Source: RH-AL1 sp965277355
GTDB lineage: Bacteria; Pseudomonadota; Alphaproteobacteria; Rhizobiales; Beijerinckiaceae
Direction of reading: 5' to 3'
Assembly: GCA_965277355.1 (NCBI GenBank)
Contig: CBDICN010000002.1
Location: forward strand, 1,612,001 to 1,676,000
Length of the DNA: 64,000 nt
Shown here piece after piece: positions 1 to 8,131 of this stretch. The notes beneath the pieces were generated by a model. The model made no database searches. It saw only the letters and a list, made by a program, of their open reading frames with translations, and was not told where the DNA came from. Made by a program: the position numbers and the translations under genes. The stretch's first letter is position 1; every line of letters starts with the position of its first letter.

Positions 1-205
1 AGTCGTGGTAGAAGGTGACCGTGCCATGGATTTCGGCTCGCGACAGGTTGAGGGCGTCGGCGACGACAGGCACGATCTCCCTATGTATATACCCGAATCG
101 CGCCATCAGGTCGTGGAGGATTGGGAGAGCCGCGCCGTTCTCGTTCGCCCGCGCCGCCACGATCGCCGACGCTTCCGCGATATCCCAAGGATCGTGGCGT
201 GCCAT
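1..205 (-). CDS. fdsG: NAD-dependent formate dehydrogenase gamma subunit, N-terminal part
   Basis: Only the first 68 codons lie in the window; the gene runs off the left edge. The protein starts MARHDPWDIAEAS and reaches the NuoE-like signature GTVTFYHD, which in this family precedes the cysteines of the [2Fe-2S] thioredoxin-fold domain. FdsG passes electrons within the soluble, molybdenum-dependent FdsGBAD complex, which oxidises formate to CO2 and reduces NAD+. NuoE of complex I and HoxE are relatives, but the LysR gene just upstream and a molybdate transporter 10 kb away fit formate dehydrogenase. The ATG at 205 was chosen because it opens the family's N-terminal helix; a GGA lies a few bases upstream. 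An ATG at 209 is out of frame. The metal ligands are outside the window. Confidence 0.8.
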   Translation of the reverse strand, partial: MARHDPWDIAEASAIVAARANENGAALPILHDLMARFGYIHREIVPVVADALNLSRAEIHGTVTFYHD

Positions 206-284
206 TCATCCAACCCGCGCTTTTTTATAATCGCTTTAAAAGTGCTTTTTGCACGAGATAATCAAGCGGGCTGACCGCGTGTTG

Positions 285-303
285 CGATAGAACATCTCTA
301 TCG
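285..303. promoter_or_regulatory. Palindromic LysR-type operator upstream of fdsG
   Basis: A perfect inverted repeat, CGATAGA-N5-TCTATCG, lies about 80 bp upstream of the fdsG start and just past the stop of the LysR gene. It contains the T-N11-A spacing (T288 to A300) typical of LysR-type binding sites. The 80 bp between it and fdsG is unusually AT-rich for this genome and probably holds the fds promoter. Binding by the adjacent LysR protein is inferred from position. Confidence 0.6.
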
Positions 304-315
304 AAAGGTAGCATT

Positions 316-1221
316 TCAGATGCTTTTGGTCGGCATATTCCGTTTGGCGAGGCGCTCGCCTTCGCGCACCAAAGCGTTGGTCAGCGGGCTGATCGCATAG
401 CGTTGCGGCACCACGAGGCCGACGAGATGAGTGATTTGCGGAGCGACGATCGGGATCGCGTGGAGATCCTTGCGAATGCCGCACGCCTCGACGAGGCCGG
501 CCGGAACGATGCTGGACCACCTGCCGGTCGCGACATGGGCGACCAGCACGGTGACCGAGTTCGATTCCAGCGTCGTCTCGACCGGCGACCCGCCGTCGCG
601 CAACATCTGGTCGATGATGCGCCGGTTCTGCATGTCGGGGGTCAACAGGCAGAGCGGAAGATCGCGCAGATCGCTCCAGCGCACCTCCGCGCTCGTCCCG
701 AAGCGCCCGGATCTGTGGGTGAGGAGCCGATAGGCTTCCTGGTGGAGCGGCACCGTCTTGACGTCGCCGAGCGGGTCGTTGTCGAGGTAGGTGATGCCGG
801 CGTCGATCTCGAGGTTGCTGAGCCGTTCGAGGATCTCGGACGACGAGCTCGACGCGATCGTGAAGCGGACCGCGGGATGCTGGTCGCGCAACGGCGACGT
901 CAGGGCCGGCACCATGGCCAGCGCCGTGGGAATGACGGCGAGGCGGATATGGCCGGCGAGGCCGCGCTTCAAAGCGTCGAGATCCTGGCGCATCGCCTGG
1001 GCGTCGCCGACGATCCGGCGCGCCCAGGCGAGCACGTGCTCGCCCTCCGGCGTGAAGCCTTGGAACCGCGAGCTTCGCCGCACGATGACGACGCCGAGCT
1101 GCTCCTCGAGCTGCTTCAATCCCGCCGACATGGTCGGCTGCGTGACGCCGCACAGCTCCGCGGCACGGCTGAAGTGCTGCTCGCGAGCGAGCGCGATCAC
1201 GAAGTTCAGCTTATCGATCAG
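316..1221 (-). CDS. LysR-family transcriptional regulator of formate dehydrogenase (FdsR-like)
   Basis: A 301-residue LysR-type regulator, the usual length. The N-terminal winged helix-turn-helix is clear (about residues 1-60, with HFSRAAELCGVTQPTMS as the recognition region), followed by a periplasmic-binding-protein-like effector domain. It lies immediately upstream of fdsG on the same strand with a palindromic operator between, so it probably controls formate dehydrogenase expression. The start is uncertain. Conservation begins at IDKLNFVIALARE, directly after a CTG codon at 1221. The nearest in-frame ATG is at 1284 and would add a 21-residue, proline-rich extension unlike the family. I mark the CTG as the likely start; a CTG, TTG or the upstream ATG are all possible. 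Confidence 0.82.
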   Translation of the reverse strand: MIDKLNFVIALAREQHFSRAAELCGVTQPTMSAGLKQLEEQLGVVIVRRSSRFQGFTPEGEHVLAWARRIVGDAQAMRQDLDALKRGLAGHIRLAVIPTALAMVPALTSPLRDQHPAVRFTIASSSSSEILERLSNLEIDAGITYLDNDPLGDVKTVPLHQEAYRLLTHRSGRFGTSAEVRWSDLRDLPLCLLTPDMQNRRIIDQMLRDGGSPVETTLESNSVTVLVAHVATGRWSSIVPAGLVEACGIRKDLHAIPIVAPQITHLVGLVVPQRYAISPLTNALVREGERLAKRNMPTKSI

Positions 1222-1452
1222 CTTCGGTGTTTCCGTCCAAAGGGGCCGGCAAGGGGCCAGCAAGGGGGCCGGCCTCGCGCCCATGCCGTGCGGAGCGTTA
1301 CAGTGTGCGCAAAAAACGGTAGGAGACGCGATCACGGCGGTCAACGTGGGGTGAGGCAAAGCGCGACGCTGGATGACGGTGCCGCCGTCCTCTTGCGGCC
1401 AAACTTCACGGCCGACATCATCGCCGCCGCGTGCCTTCGGCAACCGTCAGCA

Positions 1453-2619
1453 TCACGCCAGGTAAGCGGCGATGATCCGCCGGTAGATCGCGGTCAGCCG
1501 CTCGAGGTCGACCACCGGCACGTTCTCGTCGACCATATGCATGGTGTCGCCGACGAGCCCGAGCTCGATCACCGGGCAGAAGCGTTGGATGAAGCGCGCG
1601 TCGGATGTGCCGCCGGAGGTCGACAGCGTGGGCCGGCGCCCGGTCTCGGCCTCGATGGCGGCGGCGACCGTCTCGGTGAACGGCGACGGCGGGGTGACGA
1701 ACGAGGGTGCGTTGCAGGGCTGGAACACGAGTTCGACGCGGGCGTCGCGCGACGCCGCCTCCGCGCGGCGACGCAGGTGCTCCGCGAGGCTCTGCGCCGT
1801 CCACGTGTCGTTGAAGCGGATGTTGAAGGCGGCGGCGGCGCGCGCCGGGATGACGTTGGTCGCCGGGTTGCCGACGTCGATCGACGTGATCTCGAGGTTC
1901 GAGGCGTCGAACAGCGCGGTGCCCTCGTCGAGCGGCGCGAGCAGGGCCTGCAGCACGCGAAGCAGCGCCGGGATCGGATTGTCGGCGCGCTCGGGATAGG
2001 CGACATGACCTTGGCGACCCTCGACGAGCACGCGGCCGTTGAGCGAGCCGCGCCGACCGACCTTGATCATGTCGCCCGGCGCCGTCCGGCTCGTCGGCTC
2101 GCCGACGATGCAATGGTCGAAGCGCTCGCCTCGAGCGTCGGCCCAGTCGAGCAGCTTGGTCGTGCCGTTGACGGCGGCTCCCTCTTCGTCGCCGGTGATG
2201 AGGAAGCCGAGCGAACCTTTGCAAAGGCCATGCTCCGCGAGGTGGGCGAACGCCGCCGCGGCGAAGGCCGCGATGCCGCCCTTCATGTCCTGCGCGCCGC
2301 GGCCGAACAATCGGCCCTCCGCCACGGTGGCGGCGAAGGGACCGTGTCGCCACGCCTCGGCGCGGCCGGGCGGCACGACGTCGGTGTGGCCCGCAAACAA
2401 GAGGTAGGGCGCCCCGGTGCCGATGCGCGCGTAGAGGTTGTCGACCGCCGGAAGGCTCGGCCCGGCGTCGCCGTCCGGCTCGGCGAAGGTGACGCGATGG
2501 GTGGCGAAGCCGTGGGCGTCGAGCAGGCGCTGAAGCCCGTCGAGGGCGCCGGCATCGGCCGGCGTCACCGACGGGCAACGAAGGAGATCCTGCGCGATGG
2601 CGAGAGCGTCGACGGTCAT
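1453..2619 (-). CDS. dapE: Succinyl-diaminopimelate desuccinylase
   Basis: 388 residues, close to the usual 375-380 of DapE. It hydrolyses N-succinyl-LL-2,6-diaminopimelate to LL-diaminopimelate and succinate in the cytoplasmic lysine/meso-DAP pathway, supplying cell-wall crosslinks. M20 peptidase motifs are intact: FAGHTDVVPPG near residue 75 (first zinc histidine and catalytic aspartate), GRGAQDMKGG near 107 (bridging aspartate), TGDEEGAAVNGT near 143 (catalytic and metal glutamates), and SGGTSDARFI near 330. The lid domain with ATNVIP lies between. It stands between the LysR gene and a small exported protein gene on the same strand, with about 170-230 bp on the 5' side of the LysR gene and no obvious operon partner from lysine synthesis. 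Confidence 0.95.
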   Translation of the reverse strand: MTVDALAIAQDLLRCPSVTPADAGALDGLQRLLDAHGFATHRVTFAEPDGDAGPSLPAVDNLYARIGTGAPYLLFAGHTDVVPPGRAEAWRHGPFAATVAEGRLFGRGAQDMKGGIAAFAAAAFAHLAEHGLCKGSLGFLITGDEEGAAVNGTTKLLDWADARGERFDHCIVGEPTSRTAPGDMIKVGRRGSLNGRVLVEGRQGHVAYPERADNPIPALLRVLQALLAPLDEGTALFDASNLEITSIDVGNPATNVIPARAAAAFNIRFNDTWTAQSLAEHLRRRAEAASRDARVELVFQPCNAPSFVTPPSPFTETVAAAIEAETGRRPTLSTSGGTSDARFIQRFCPVIELGLVGDTMHMVDENVPVVDLERLTAIYRRIIAAYLA

Positions 2620-2668
2620 GCTGCGCTTATAGCGCGCCGCGCGGCCGACGAGAAAGCGTCCCTGCCGG

Positions 2669-2872
2669 TCAGCCGCAAACCTTGCGGACGATGACGCGGC
2701 GACCCGCGAACCCGTTCCTCACCGTGCGGACGGTGCGGCAGCCGTGGCCGAAGGGTCCGACGTGGTGCGTCACGACCCGGCGGACGACATAGGCCGAGGC
2801 CGGCGTGGTCATCGCGGGCATGGCGACGGCGAGGCCGCCGGCGGCGGCGAGGATCATGGTCAGGCGTTTCAT
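2669..2872 (-). CDS. Small exported basic protein, unknown function
   Basis: 67 residues with a clear Sec signal peptide: MKRL, a hydrophobic stretch, then a cleavage site near TPASA-Y about residue 27. The mature part (about 40 residues) is rich in valine, arginine and histidine (VVRRVVTHHVGPFGHGC) and holds two cysteines, the second at the penultimate position, which could form a disulfide. I do not recognise a family, although small exported proteins of this composition are common in Hyphomicrobiales. It sits alone between dapE and the acyltransferase gene on the same strand. Confidence 0.65.
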   Translation of the reverse strand: MKRLTMILAAAGGLAVAMPAMTTPASAYVVRRVVTHHVGPFGHGCRTVRTVRNGFAGRRVIVRKVCG

Positions 2873-2950
2873 CGAACATCTCTCCCGTAAGCCCGGTCGT
2901 GGGCGGCCGCTGTCTAGCCGGCGAAGCTTGAACGCAAGCTGAAGAATGCG

Positions 2951-3847
2951 CTAGGCGGTCGCGCCCCCGTTGGCGGGAAAGTCGCGGTAGAACAGCGCCA
3001 TGTACCACTGGTCGATGTGCCGGATGACCGGCTCGGTGATTGCGGCGTCGAGCGCCAACACGGCCGCGAAGATCGCCGTGTCGTCGTCGGCGTCGCCCTC
3101 GAAGGTCATCGGCGGCAGCAGATGCGTCGTGAAGCGGAGGCCGGGATGGCGCTCGCCGTAGAACGGCACGACGATCGCGTCGGTCAGCAGCGCGAGCCGG
3201 GCGATCTTGCCGAGGTTGCCGTCGATGCGCGGCGGCCGTCCGAAGAACGGGGCGTGGACGCTGTGGAATGCGAACTCGTCGGCCGGCACCCAGAGGGCTC
3301 CGCCCGGCTGGCGCAGCCGCTTCAAGGCATGGCGCCAGACCATCCTCGACATCGGGATCAACTCCGCCGGCATCCTGCGACGCTCGCGCATGACCAGTTC
3401 GGCGTGGGTCCGCGCCTTCGGCGGATCGTAGATCGCCATCGCTCGACCCGGGTAGCGGCAGGCGAGCTGGACGCCGGAGATCTCCCAGTTGCCGGTATGG
3501 ACGAAGGCACAGATGACCGGCCTGCCGCTCGCCATCGAGTCGTCCAGCCTCTCCGGGTGCTCGAGGGACACATGGCCGCCGACCGCCAGCCGATGCGACG
3601 AGGGAACTTCCGCGTAGGTCCGCGCCGCGCTGGACCAAAGCCGCCGCAGCGCCGCCTCGAGCGCCGCCTCATCGTCACGCCAGTCCGGACGAAGGGCGCC
3701 GAACAGCGCCTTGGCGTGACGGTTGACGGCGGGATAAAGCATCCTCGGCCAGGGCGACACGCCGGCGCCGAAGCTCGACGAGAGAGCCGAGGGCGCGGCC
3801 TTCATCGCGTAGAACGCGGAATACAACAGAGCCGCGGGGACCTTCAT
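2951..3847 (-). CDS. LpxL/HtrB-like lipid acyltransferase
   Basis: 298 residues, the length of lauroyl/myristoyl (LpxL/HtrB) lipid A acyltransferases and related membrane acyltransferases. The catalytic HX4E motif is visible as HTGNWE near residue 115, followed by a conserved substrate-loop region around WVPADEF and FFGRPPRI. An N-terminal hydrophobic helix is consistent with attachment to the inner membrane. The ATG at 3847 overlaps the stop of the upstream P450 gene (TCAT on the + strand, ATGA on the coding strand), so the two are translationally coupled. The acceptor could be lipid A, an ornithine lipid or another amphiphile; coupling to a P450 suggests a specialised lipid rather than core lipid A, but that is inference. 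Confidence 0.85.
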   Translation of the reverse strand: MKVPAALLYSAFYAMKAAPSALSSSFGAGVSPWPRMLYPAVNRHAKALFGALRPDWRDDEAALEAALRRLWSSAARTYAEVPSSHRLAVGGHVSLEHPERLDDSMASGRPVICAFVHTGNWEISGVQLACRYPGRAMAIYDPPKARTHAELVMRERRRMPAELIPMSRMVWRHALKRLRQPGGALWVPADEFAFHSVHAPFFGRPPRIDGNLGKIARLALLTDAIVVPFYGERHPGLRFTTHLLPPMTFEGDADDDTAIFAAVLALDAAITEPVIRHIDQWYMALFYRDFPANGGATA

Positions 3848-5211
3848 GCCGGCGCCCGTCGCTCGATTTGCATCGGCAGCCGCTCGCCCGGGCGCAGGCT
3901 CAGCCGGGCGCTCGGCATGACGACCCAGTCCTTCCTCAGACGCAACCTGAGGCGCCGGGCCAGCGTCGCCAGGCAAAGCGTCGCCTCCATCAGGCCGAAC
4001 GCGGCGCCGGTGCAGACCCGCGGCCCGATCGAGAAGGGAACGTAGGCATAGCGCGACGGCGGGGCGCCGCCGCCGGGCAGGAAACGAGCGGGGAGAAAGG
4101 CGTCCGGGTCGGGCCACAGCTTGCGATGGCGGTGGAGGAGCCAGGCATTCAGAAGCACGAGGTCGCCTTTCCGGACGGCCTTGGCACCGATCGTCCCGTC
4201 CTCCGTCGCGAGCCGCGCCTGCAGCGGGATCGGCGGGTAGAGGCGCATCGTCTCCTCGATGACCGCTCGCGTGAAGGGCAGCTTGTCGTAGTCCTCGAAG
4301 CCGGCGGGGGCGTCGCCCAGCACCGCGTCGACCTCCGCGTGCAGGCGCCGTTCGCTCTCGTCGTCCTGCGAAAGGATGAACCAGGCCCAGGCGAGCGTGT
4401 TCGCGGTCGTCTCGTGCCCCGCCATGAAGAGGACGGCGGCCTCGTTGCGCAACGCCTCGCGGCCGATCGGCGGGACGTCCCCCTCCGCGACGGCCTGCGT
4501 CATCGAGGCGATGAGCGAACTGTCATCCGTGTTCTCCGGCGCGACGGCATCGTCGATCAGGCGATCGAGGATGAGCTGGATCCGGCGCGCGGCGCGGACC
4601 GCCCGCGGCGCCTTGAAGCGCGGAAGGAAGCTCGGCAGGTTGAGCATCGACAGGATGTCGGTCTGGCCGATCAGGCTCTGATAGACGCCGAAGGCCGCGA
4701 TCAACTCCTGCGTCGAGGCGCGGGACAGCTGCCGTCCGAAGATGGCGCGGCCGATGATGCCGGCCGTCAGCTCCGCCATCGCGGCGAGCGCGTCGACCTC
4801 CTGACCGTCCTTCTCGATCCATTCCGTGCGCAACGCCTCGGCCCCGGCCGTGACCGCCGGCGCGAGGTCCGCCAACCGCGAGATGTGCGTCGTCGGCGCG
4901 ACGATCCTGCGCCGGATCCGCCATGTCTCGCCGTCGCTGAGGAACAAGCCGTCGCCGATCAGCGTCTCCAGAGCTTGTCTCTGCTGCGGTGTCTTCGTCA
5001 GATACCGCATGCCCTCGTCGACGAAGATCTGGCGCACCGTGTCCGGCGTCGAAAGGACGTGGATCCGGCGCATCAGGATCCGGAAGGAGAAGCTGCTCAG
5101 TTCGAAGGTGAAGTCCGGCCAGAGCGCGATCAGGTTCTTGCCGGCCGTCATCATGACCCAGAGGGTCGACCCTCGAGTCTTCGGACGTGGCGGGTATGGG
5201 GGTACATACAA
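3844..5211 (-). CDS. Cytochrome P450
   Basis: 455 residues, full length. The I-helix oxygen-activation motif AGHETTANT lies near residue 265, the K-helix EXXR (EETMRLYPP) near 320, and the heme-thiolate loop FSIGPRVCTG near 395 with its cysteine ligand about residue 399. Cytoplasmic, with a hydrophobic N-terminus but no convincing signal anchor. The closest general look-alikes are CYP4/CYP102-like fatty-acid hydroxylases and bacterial P450s of lipid metabolism, but the substrate cannot be read from sequence. Its stop overlaps the start of an LpxL-like acyltransferase gene, and a B12-binding radical SAM gene is divergent 150 bp away, so a common lipid or isoprenoid modification is plausible. 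No ferredoxin or reductase gene is adjacent. Confidence 0.93.
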   Translation of the reverse strand: MYVPPYPPRPKTRGSTLWVMMTAGKNLIALWPDFTFELSSFSFRILMRRIHVLSTPDTVRQIFVDEGMRYLTKTPQQRQALETLIGDGLFLSDGETWRIRRRIVAPTTHISRLADLAPAVTAGAEALRTEWIEKDGQEVDALAAMAELTAGIIGRAIFGRQLSRASTQELIAAFGVYQSLIGQTDILSMLNLPSFLPRFKAPRAVRAARRIQLILDRLIDDAVAPENTDDSSLIASMTQAVAEGDVPPIGREALRNEAAVLFMAGHETTANTLAWAWFILSQDDESERRLHAEVDAVLGDAPAGFEDYDKLPFTRAVIEETMRLYPPIPLQARLATEDGTIGAKAVRKGDLVLLNAWLLHRHRKLWPDPDAFLPARFLPGGGAPPSRYAYVPFSIGPRVCTGAAFGLMEATLCLATLARRLRLRLRKDWVVMPSARLSLRPGERLPMQIERRAPA

Positions 5212-5361
5212 GTTTCGGTGTGTCCTCCGCGCTACGGCGGCCTACCGGGCGGCCTTGAACGGGCGAAGGGCCACAAAAAGGCTCGCATTAGTCGGGCATC
5301 TCGTCAAAATAAATTCACCGAGACGGCCCGCACCTGCCGGGCGTCCTGGTCGGGGATGATC

Positions 5362-7026
5362 ATGGCGCAAACGGGTCCTCGCGTTCTTCTCGTCCATCCG
5401 CGCTTCAACGCGAACTCTTTCTGGAGCATGCGCGGCACGGTCGAGCTGATGGGCGCCGTCTGCCTCGCGCCGCCGCTCGGTCTCATCACGATCGCCGCCA
5501 TGCTGCCCGCGAGCTGGCAGTGTCGGCTGATCGACCGCAACGCGGAAGAGCTGACGGACGACGACATCCTCAAGGCCGATCTCGTGATGACCGGCGGGAT
5601 GCTGCCGCAGGAACCCGACCTCTTGGCGATCATCGCCCGGTGCGCGAGCCTCGGCGTGCCGATTTGCGTCGGCGGCCCGGCGCCGACCTCGACGCCCGAC
5701 ATCTACGCCCATGCCGACTACCTGGTCGTCGGCGAGGCCGAGAGCGTGATCGCCGACTTCATCGCGGCCTATGAACGCGGCGAGCGCAACGTCCGCTTCA
5801 CGTCGCCGAAGTTCAAGGCCGACGTCACCACGACGCCGGTCCCGCGCTTCGATCTGCTCAAGCTGCGCAACTACGCCTGGGTGAACCTGCAGTTCTCGCG
5901 CGGCTGCCCGTTCACTTGCGAGTTCTGCGACATCATCGAGCTCTACGGCCGCGCGCCCCGCACCAAGCTGACGGAGCAGATGCTGAGCGAGCTCGATCGC
6001 CTCTACGCCACCGGCTACCGCGGCCATGTCGACTTCGTCGACGACAACCTCATCGGCAACAAGAAACAGATCAAGAAATTCCTCCCCCACCTCATCGAGT
6101 GGCAGCAGAACAAGGGCTTTCCCTTCAAGCTCTCGACCGAAGCCTCGCTCAACCTGTCGGACGATCCCGAGCTGCTCACGATGATGCGCGAGGCCGGCTT
6201 CTTCGCGCTGTTCACCGGCATCGAGACGCCGGACGAGGAGACCCTCGTTCACATGCAGAAGAAGCAGAACACCCGGCGCGGCATCGGCGACAGCGTGCAT
6301 CGCATCAACGAGGCGGGGATCTACGTCGTCGCCGGGTTCGTCGTCGGCTTCGACACCGAGAAGGGCTCGGTTTCCAAGACGATGATCGACTGCATCCGCG
6401 AGACCAGCGTGCCGACGGCGACGGTGAGCCTGCTCACGGCGCTGCCGAACACCCAGCTGACGCGCCGGCTCGACCGCGAGGGCCGTCTGCTCGACCAGTT
6501 CCGCCGCACGATGACGGAGTCGGGCGACATGTGCACCGCCGGCCTCAACTTCGAGACGCTGCGGCCCCGTCGCGAGATCATGACCGACTATCGCGACGTC
6601 GTCGCCCAGACCTACGACCCGACCGAGTTCTTCTACCGCGTGCGCACCTTGAGCGAGCACCTGAAGCCGGCGCGGCTGAAGCGGAAGCTGCACTTCCGCA
6701 ACTGGCTGCGCGAGGCGATCGCCTTCGTGCGGCTGAGCAGGGTCATGACCTTCGACTATCCCGAACTCAGGCGCGAGTACTGGTTCACGGTCTCCTACGC
6801 GGCGCGCCACAACTTCGCGACCGTGGAAAGTGTCGTGCGCAACATCTCGCACTACGTCTACCTCTACCCGTTCTCCAAATACCTGGTGCGGACGGTGGAA
6901 AGTCGCCTCGCCGACCTCGACGCCGGCAAGTGGATGGCCGCCGAACACGAGACGATGCCGGCGCTCGAGTCCGCGCCCCACCAAGGCGCCGCGCCCGCGG
7001 AGGAGCTCGCCACCGCCGCCGCGTAG
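5362..7026 (+). CDS. B12-binding domain radical SAM protein (DUF4070-type)
   Basis: 554 residues. An N-terminal cobalamin-binding Rossmann domain (about residues 1-150, opening RVLLVHPRFNANSFW) is followed by a radical SAM core whose 4Fe-4S cluster motif CPFTCEFC (C-X3-C-X2-C) lies near residue 184, and a C-terminal region resembling DUF4070. Members of this class include the hopanoid C-2 methylase HpnP and BchE-like enzymes, and typically methylate or rearrange unactivated carbons. I cannot assign a substrate. ATGs at 5356 and 5362 are in frame; 5362 is chosen because it starts the conserved MAQTGPRVLLVHPRF block. It is divergent from the P450/acyltransferase pair across 150 bp. The last 30 residues are Ala-rich and low complexity. 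Confidence 0.85.
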   Translation: MAQTGPRVLLVHPRFNANSFWSMRGTVELMGAVCLAPPLGLITIAAMLPASWQCRLIDRNAEELTDDDILKADLVMTGGMLPQEPDLLAIIARCASLGVPICVGGPAPTSTPDIYAHADYLVVGEAESVIADFIAAYERGERNVRFTSPKFKADVTTTPVPRFDLLKLRNYAWVNLQFSRGCPFTCEFCDIIELYGRAPRTKLTEQMLSELDRLYATGYRGHVDFVDDNLIGNKKQIKKFLPHLIEWQQNKGFPFKLSTEASLNLSDDPELLTMMREAGFFALFTGIETPDEETLVHMQKKQNTRRGIGDSVHRINEAGIYVVAGFVVGFDTEKGSVSKTMIDCIRETSVPTATVSLLTALPNTQLTRRLDREGRLLDQFRRTMTESGDMCTAGLNFETLRPRREIMTDYRDVVAQTYDPTEFFYRVRTLSEHLKPARLKRKLHFRNWLREAIAFVRLSRVMTFDYPELRREYWFTVSYAARHNFATVESVVRNISHYVYLYPFSKYLVRTVESRLADLDAGKWMAAEHETMPALESAPHQGAAPAEELATAAA

Positions 7027-7070
7027 GCCGCCCTCGCAATCGGCCCCACCGGTTTCATGCATCTTGGTGC

Positions 7071-7200
7071 GCGGATCCTCCTCCACGACGTGGGGACGAC
7101 GTGGGGGAGGGGGACCATGCGAAGCGTGGTGGAGGGGGCGGGGAGGGGGCGGCCACCGCGTCGACCTCGACGAGGAGTCGCGGCCAGGGAGGCAATGGCC
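7071..7200. repeat. Half copy of a G-rich palindromic intergenic element
   Basis: The stretch from 7027 to 7394 holds no gene. Its centre carries GGGGGAGGGGGACCATGCG, AAGCGTGGTGGAGGGGGC and flanking G/C-rich sequence. The same module occurs, in both orientations, at 15353-15526 upstream of the spermidine-synthase-like gene. Only one arm is clear here. The remainder, up to the brnT start, is GC-rich without a recognisable feature. Confidence 0.65.
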
Positions 7201-7394
7201 ACCGAGATGAGCCCGGCGGCCGCACAGGGGCGAATCCGCGCGCCGAGAGGCGCGAACGCGATAGGCTAGCGGCCGAGCCGGGCGGGCTCACTCGCCGTGG
7301 CGCTGCTCCGTCCAAGGGTCGCCGCAATCGTGGTAGCCGTCGCGCGATTCCGTTGCACACCGGATTTCATGGGTGTACGTTAATCCCGGTGCCG

Positions 7395-7661
7395 ATGGTT
7401 TGGGACGCGCCCAAGCGGCAGAGCAACATCGAGGATCACGGGCTCGACTTCGCCGACGCGCGCGACCGTTTCGAATGGGAAACCGCTATCATCGCCCCTT
7501 CGCATCCTGGCGAGGATGGAAGGGAACGCTTCAAGGCCCTCGGCGACCTCGATGGGCGCATTGTCGGCCTTGTGTTCTCGTTGCTCGGAAACGAAGCGAT
7601 CTCGGCCATCAGCCTGCGCCCCGCCAACCGATCCGAAAGGAAACGATATGCCAACCGCTAA
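7395..7661 (+). CDS. brnT: BrnT-family toxin (DUF497)
   Basis: 88 residues. BrnT is a RelE-fold ribonuclease toxin that cleaves RNA and arrests translation; it is neutralised by BrnA, which also represses the operon. The family signatures are present: VWDAPKRQSNIEDHGLDFADA at the start, a central FKALGDLDGRIVGLVF strand pair, and the C-terminal ISLRPANRSERKRYA with the basic residues needed for catalysis. The ATG at 7395 places the conserved VWD at the N-terminus; a GTG lies just upstream. It overlaps the antitoxin gene by 14 bp, the classical toxin-first arrangement. It sits in a repeat-rich stretch, consistent with mobile accessory DNA. Confidence 0.9.
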   Translation: MVWDAPKRQSNIEDHGLDFADARDRFEWETAIIAPSHPGEDGRERFKALGDLDGRIVGLVFSLLGNEAISAISLRPANRSERKRYANR

Positions 7662-7998
7662 GACGAGGCACATTCGGAGGCCTACCGACGAAGAAGAGCC
7701 TCGCATTCAGGCCGGCATCGAAGCCGATCCGGCTAATCCTGAGTGGACAGACGAAGACTTCGCGCGAGCCAGACCGGCATCCGAGGTGCTACCCCCGGCT
7801 CTCTACGCCGCTCTTACTCGACCACGCGGACGACCGAAGGCGGCGGAAACGAAGGTTCCCGTCAAGCTCCGCATCGATCGCGAGACGCTGGAGATTTTTA
7901 AGGCGCAAGGCGCGGGGTGGCAAACCGAGATGAACGCCGTTCTTCGGAGAGAAGCGAGGCTAATAGAGGCTATCCAGAGGCCGGCCGCGAAGAGCTAG
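7648..7998 (+). CDS. brnA: BrnA-family antitoxin
   Basis: 116 residues. The N-terminus is a flexible acidic segment (RRPTDEEEPRIQAG, then NPEWTDEDFARARPASEVLP, the usual BrnA toxin-binding signature), and the C-terminus is a ribbon-helix-helix DNA-binding domain (KVPVKLRIDRETLEIFKAQG, then WQTEMNAVLRREA). BrnA binds BrnT and autoregulates the pair. The RBS AAAGGAAACG lies just upstream of the ATG at 7648, inside the end of brnT. Longer than the average BrnA (about 90-100) by an extended middle linker. Confidence 0.88.
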   Translation: MPTAKTRHIRRPTDEEEPRIQAGIEADPANPEWTDEDFARARPASEVLPPALYAALTRPRGRPKAAETKVPVKLRIDRETLEIFKAQGAGWQTEMNAVLRREARLIEAIQRPAAKS

Positions 7999-8131
7999 GC
8001 GAGCGCTAGGAAAAGGAGGGGTTGTTTCCGGGCCGGCGAAATCAGCTTCCCTTGATGATCTGGAAGCTTTTGTCGTCTTCGATCACAAGCTGGCCGCTCT
8101 CCCGCGTCCACAAGGGCCTGACCTACGCGAA

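Noticed and set aside
403..2694. 763-residue open frame on the + strand across the LysR and dapE genes
   Set aside because: It is antisense to two well-recognised genes, rich in Arg/Gly/Ala, and shows no family motif. Long shadow frames are expected at this GC content.
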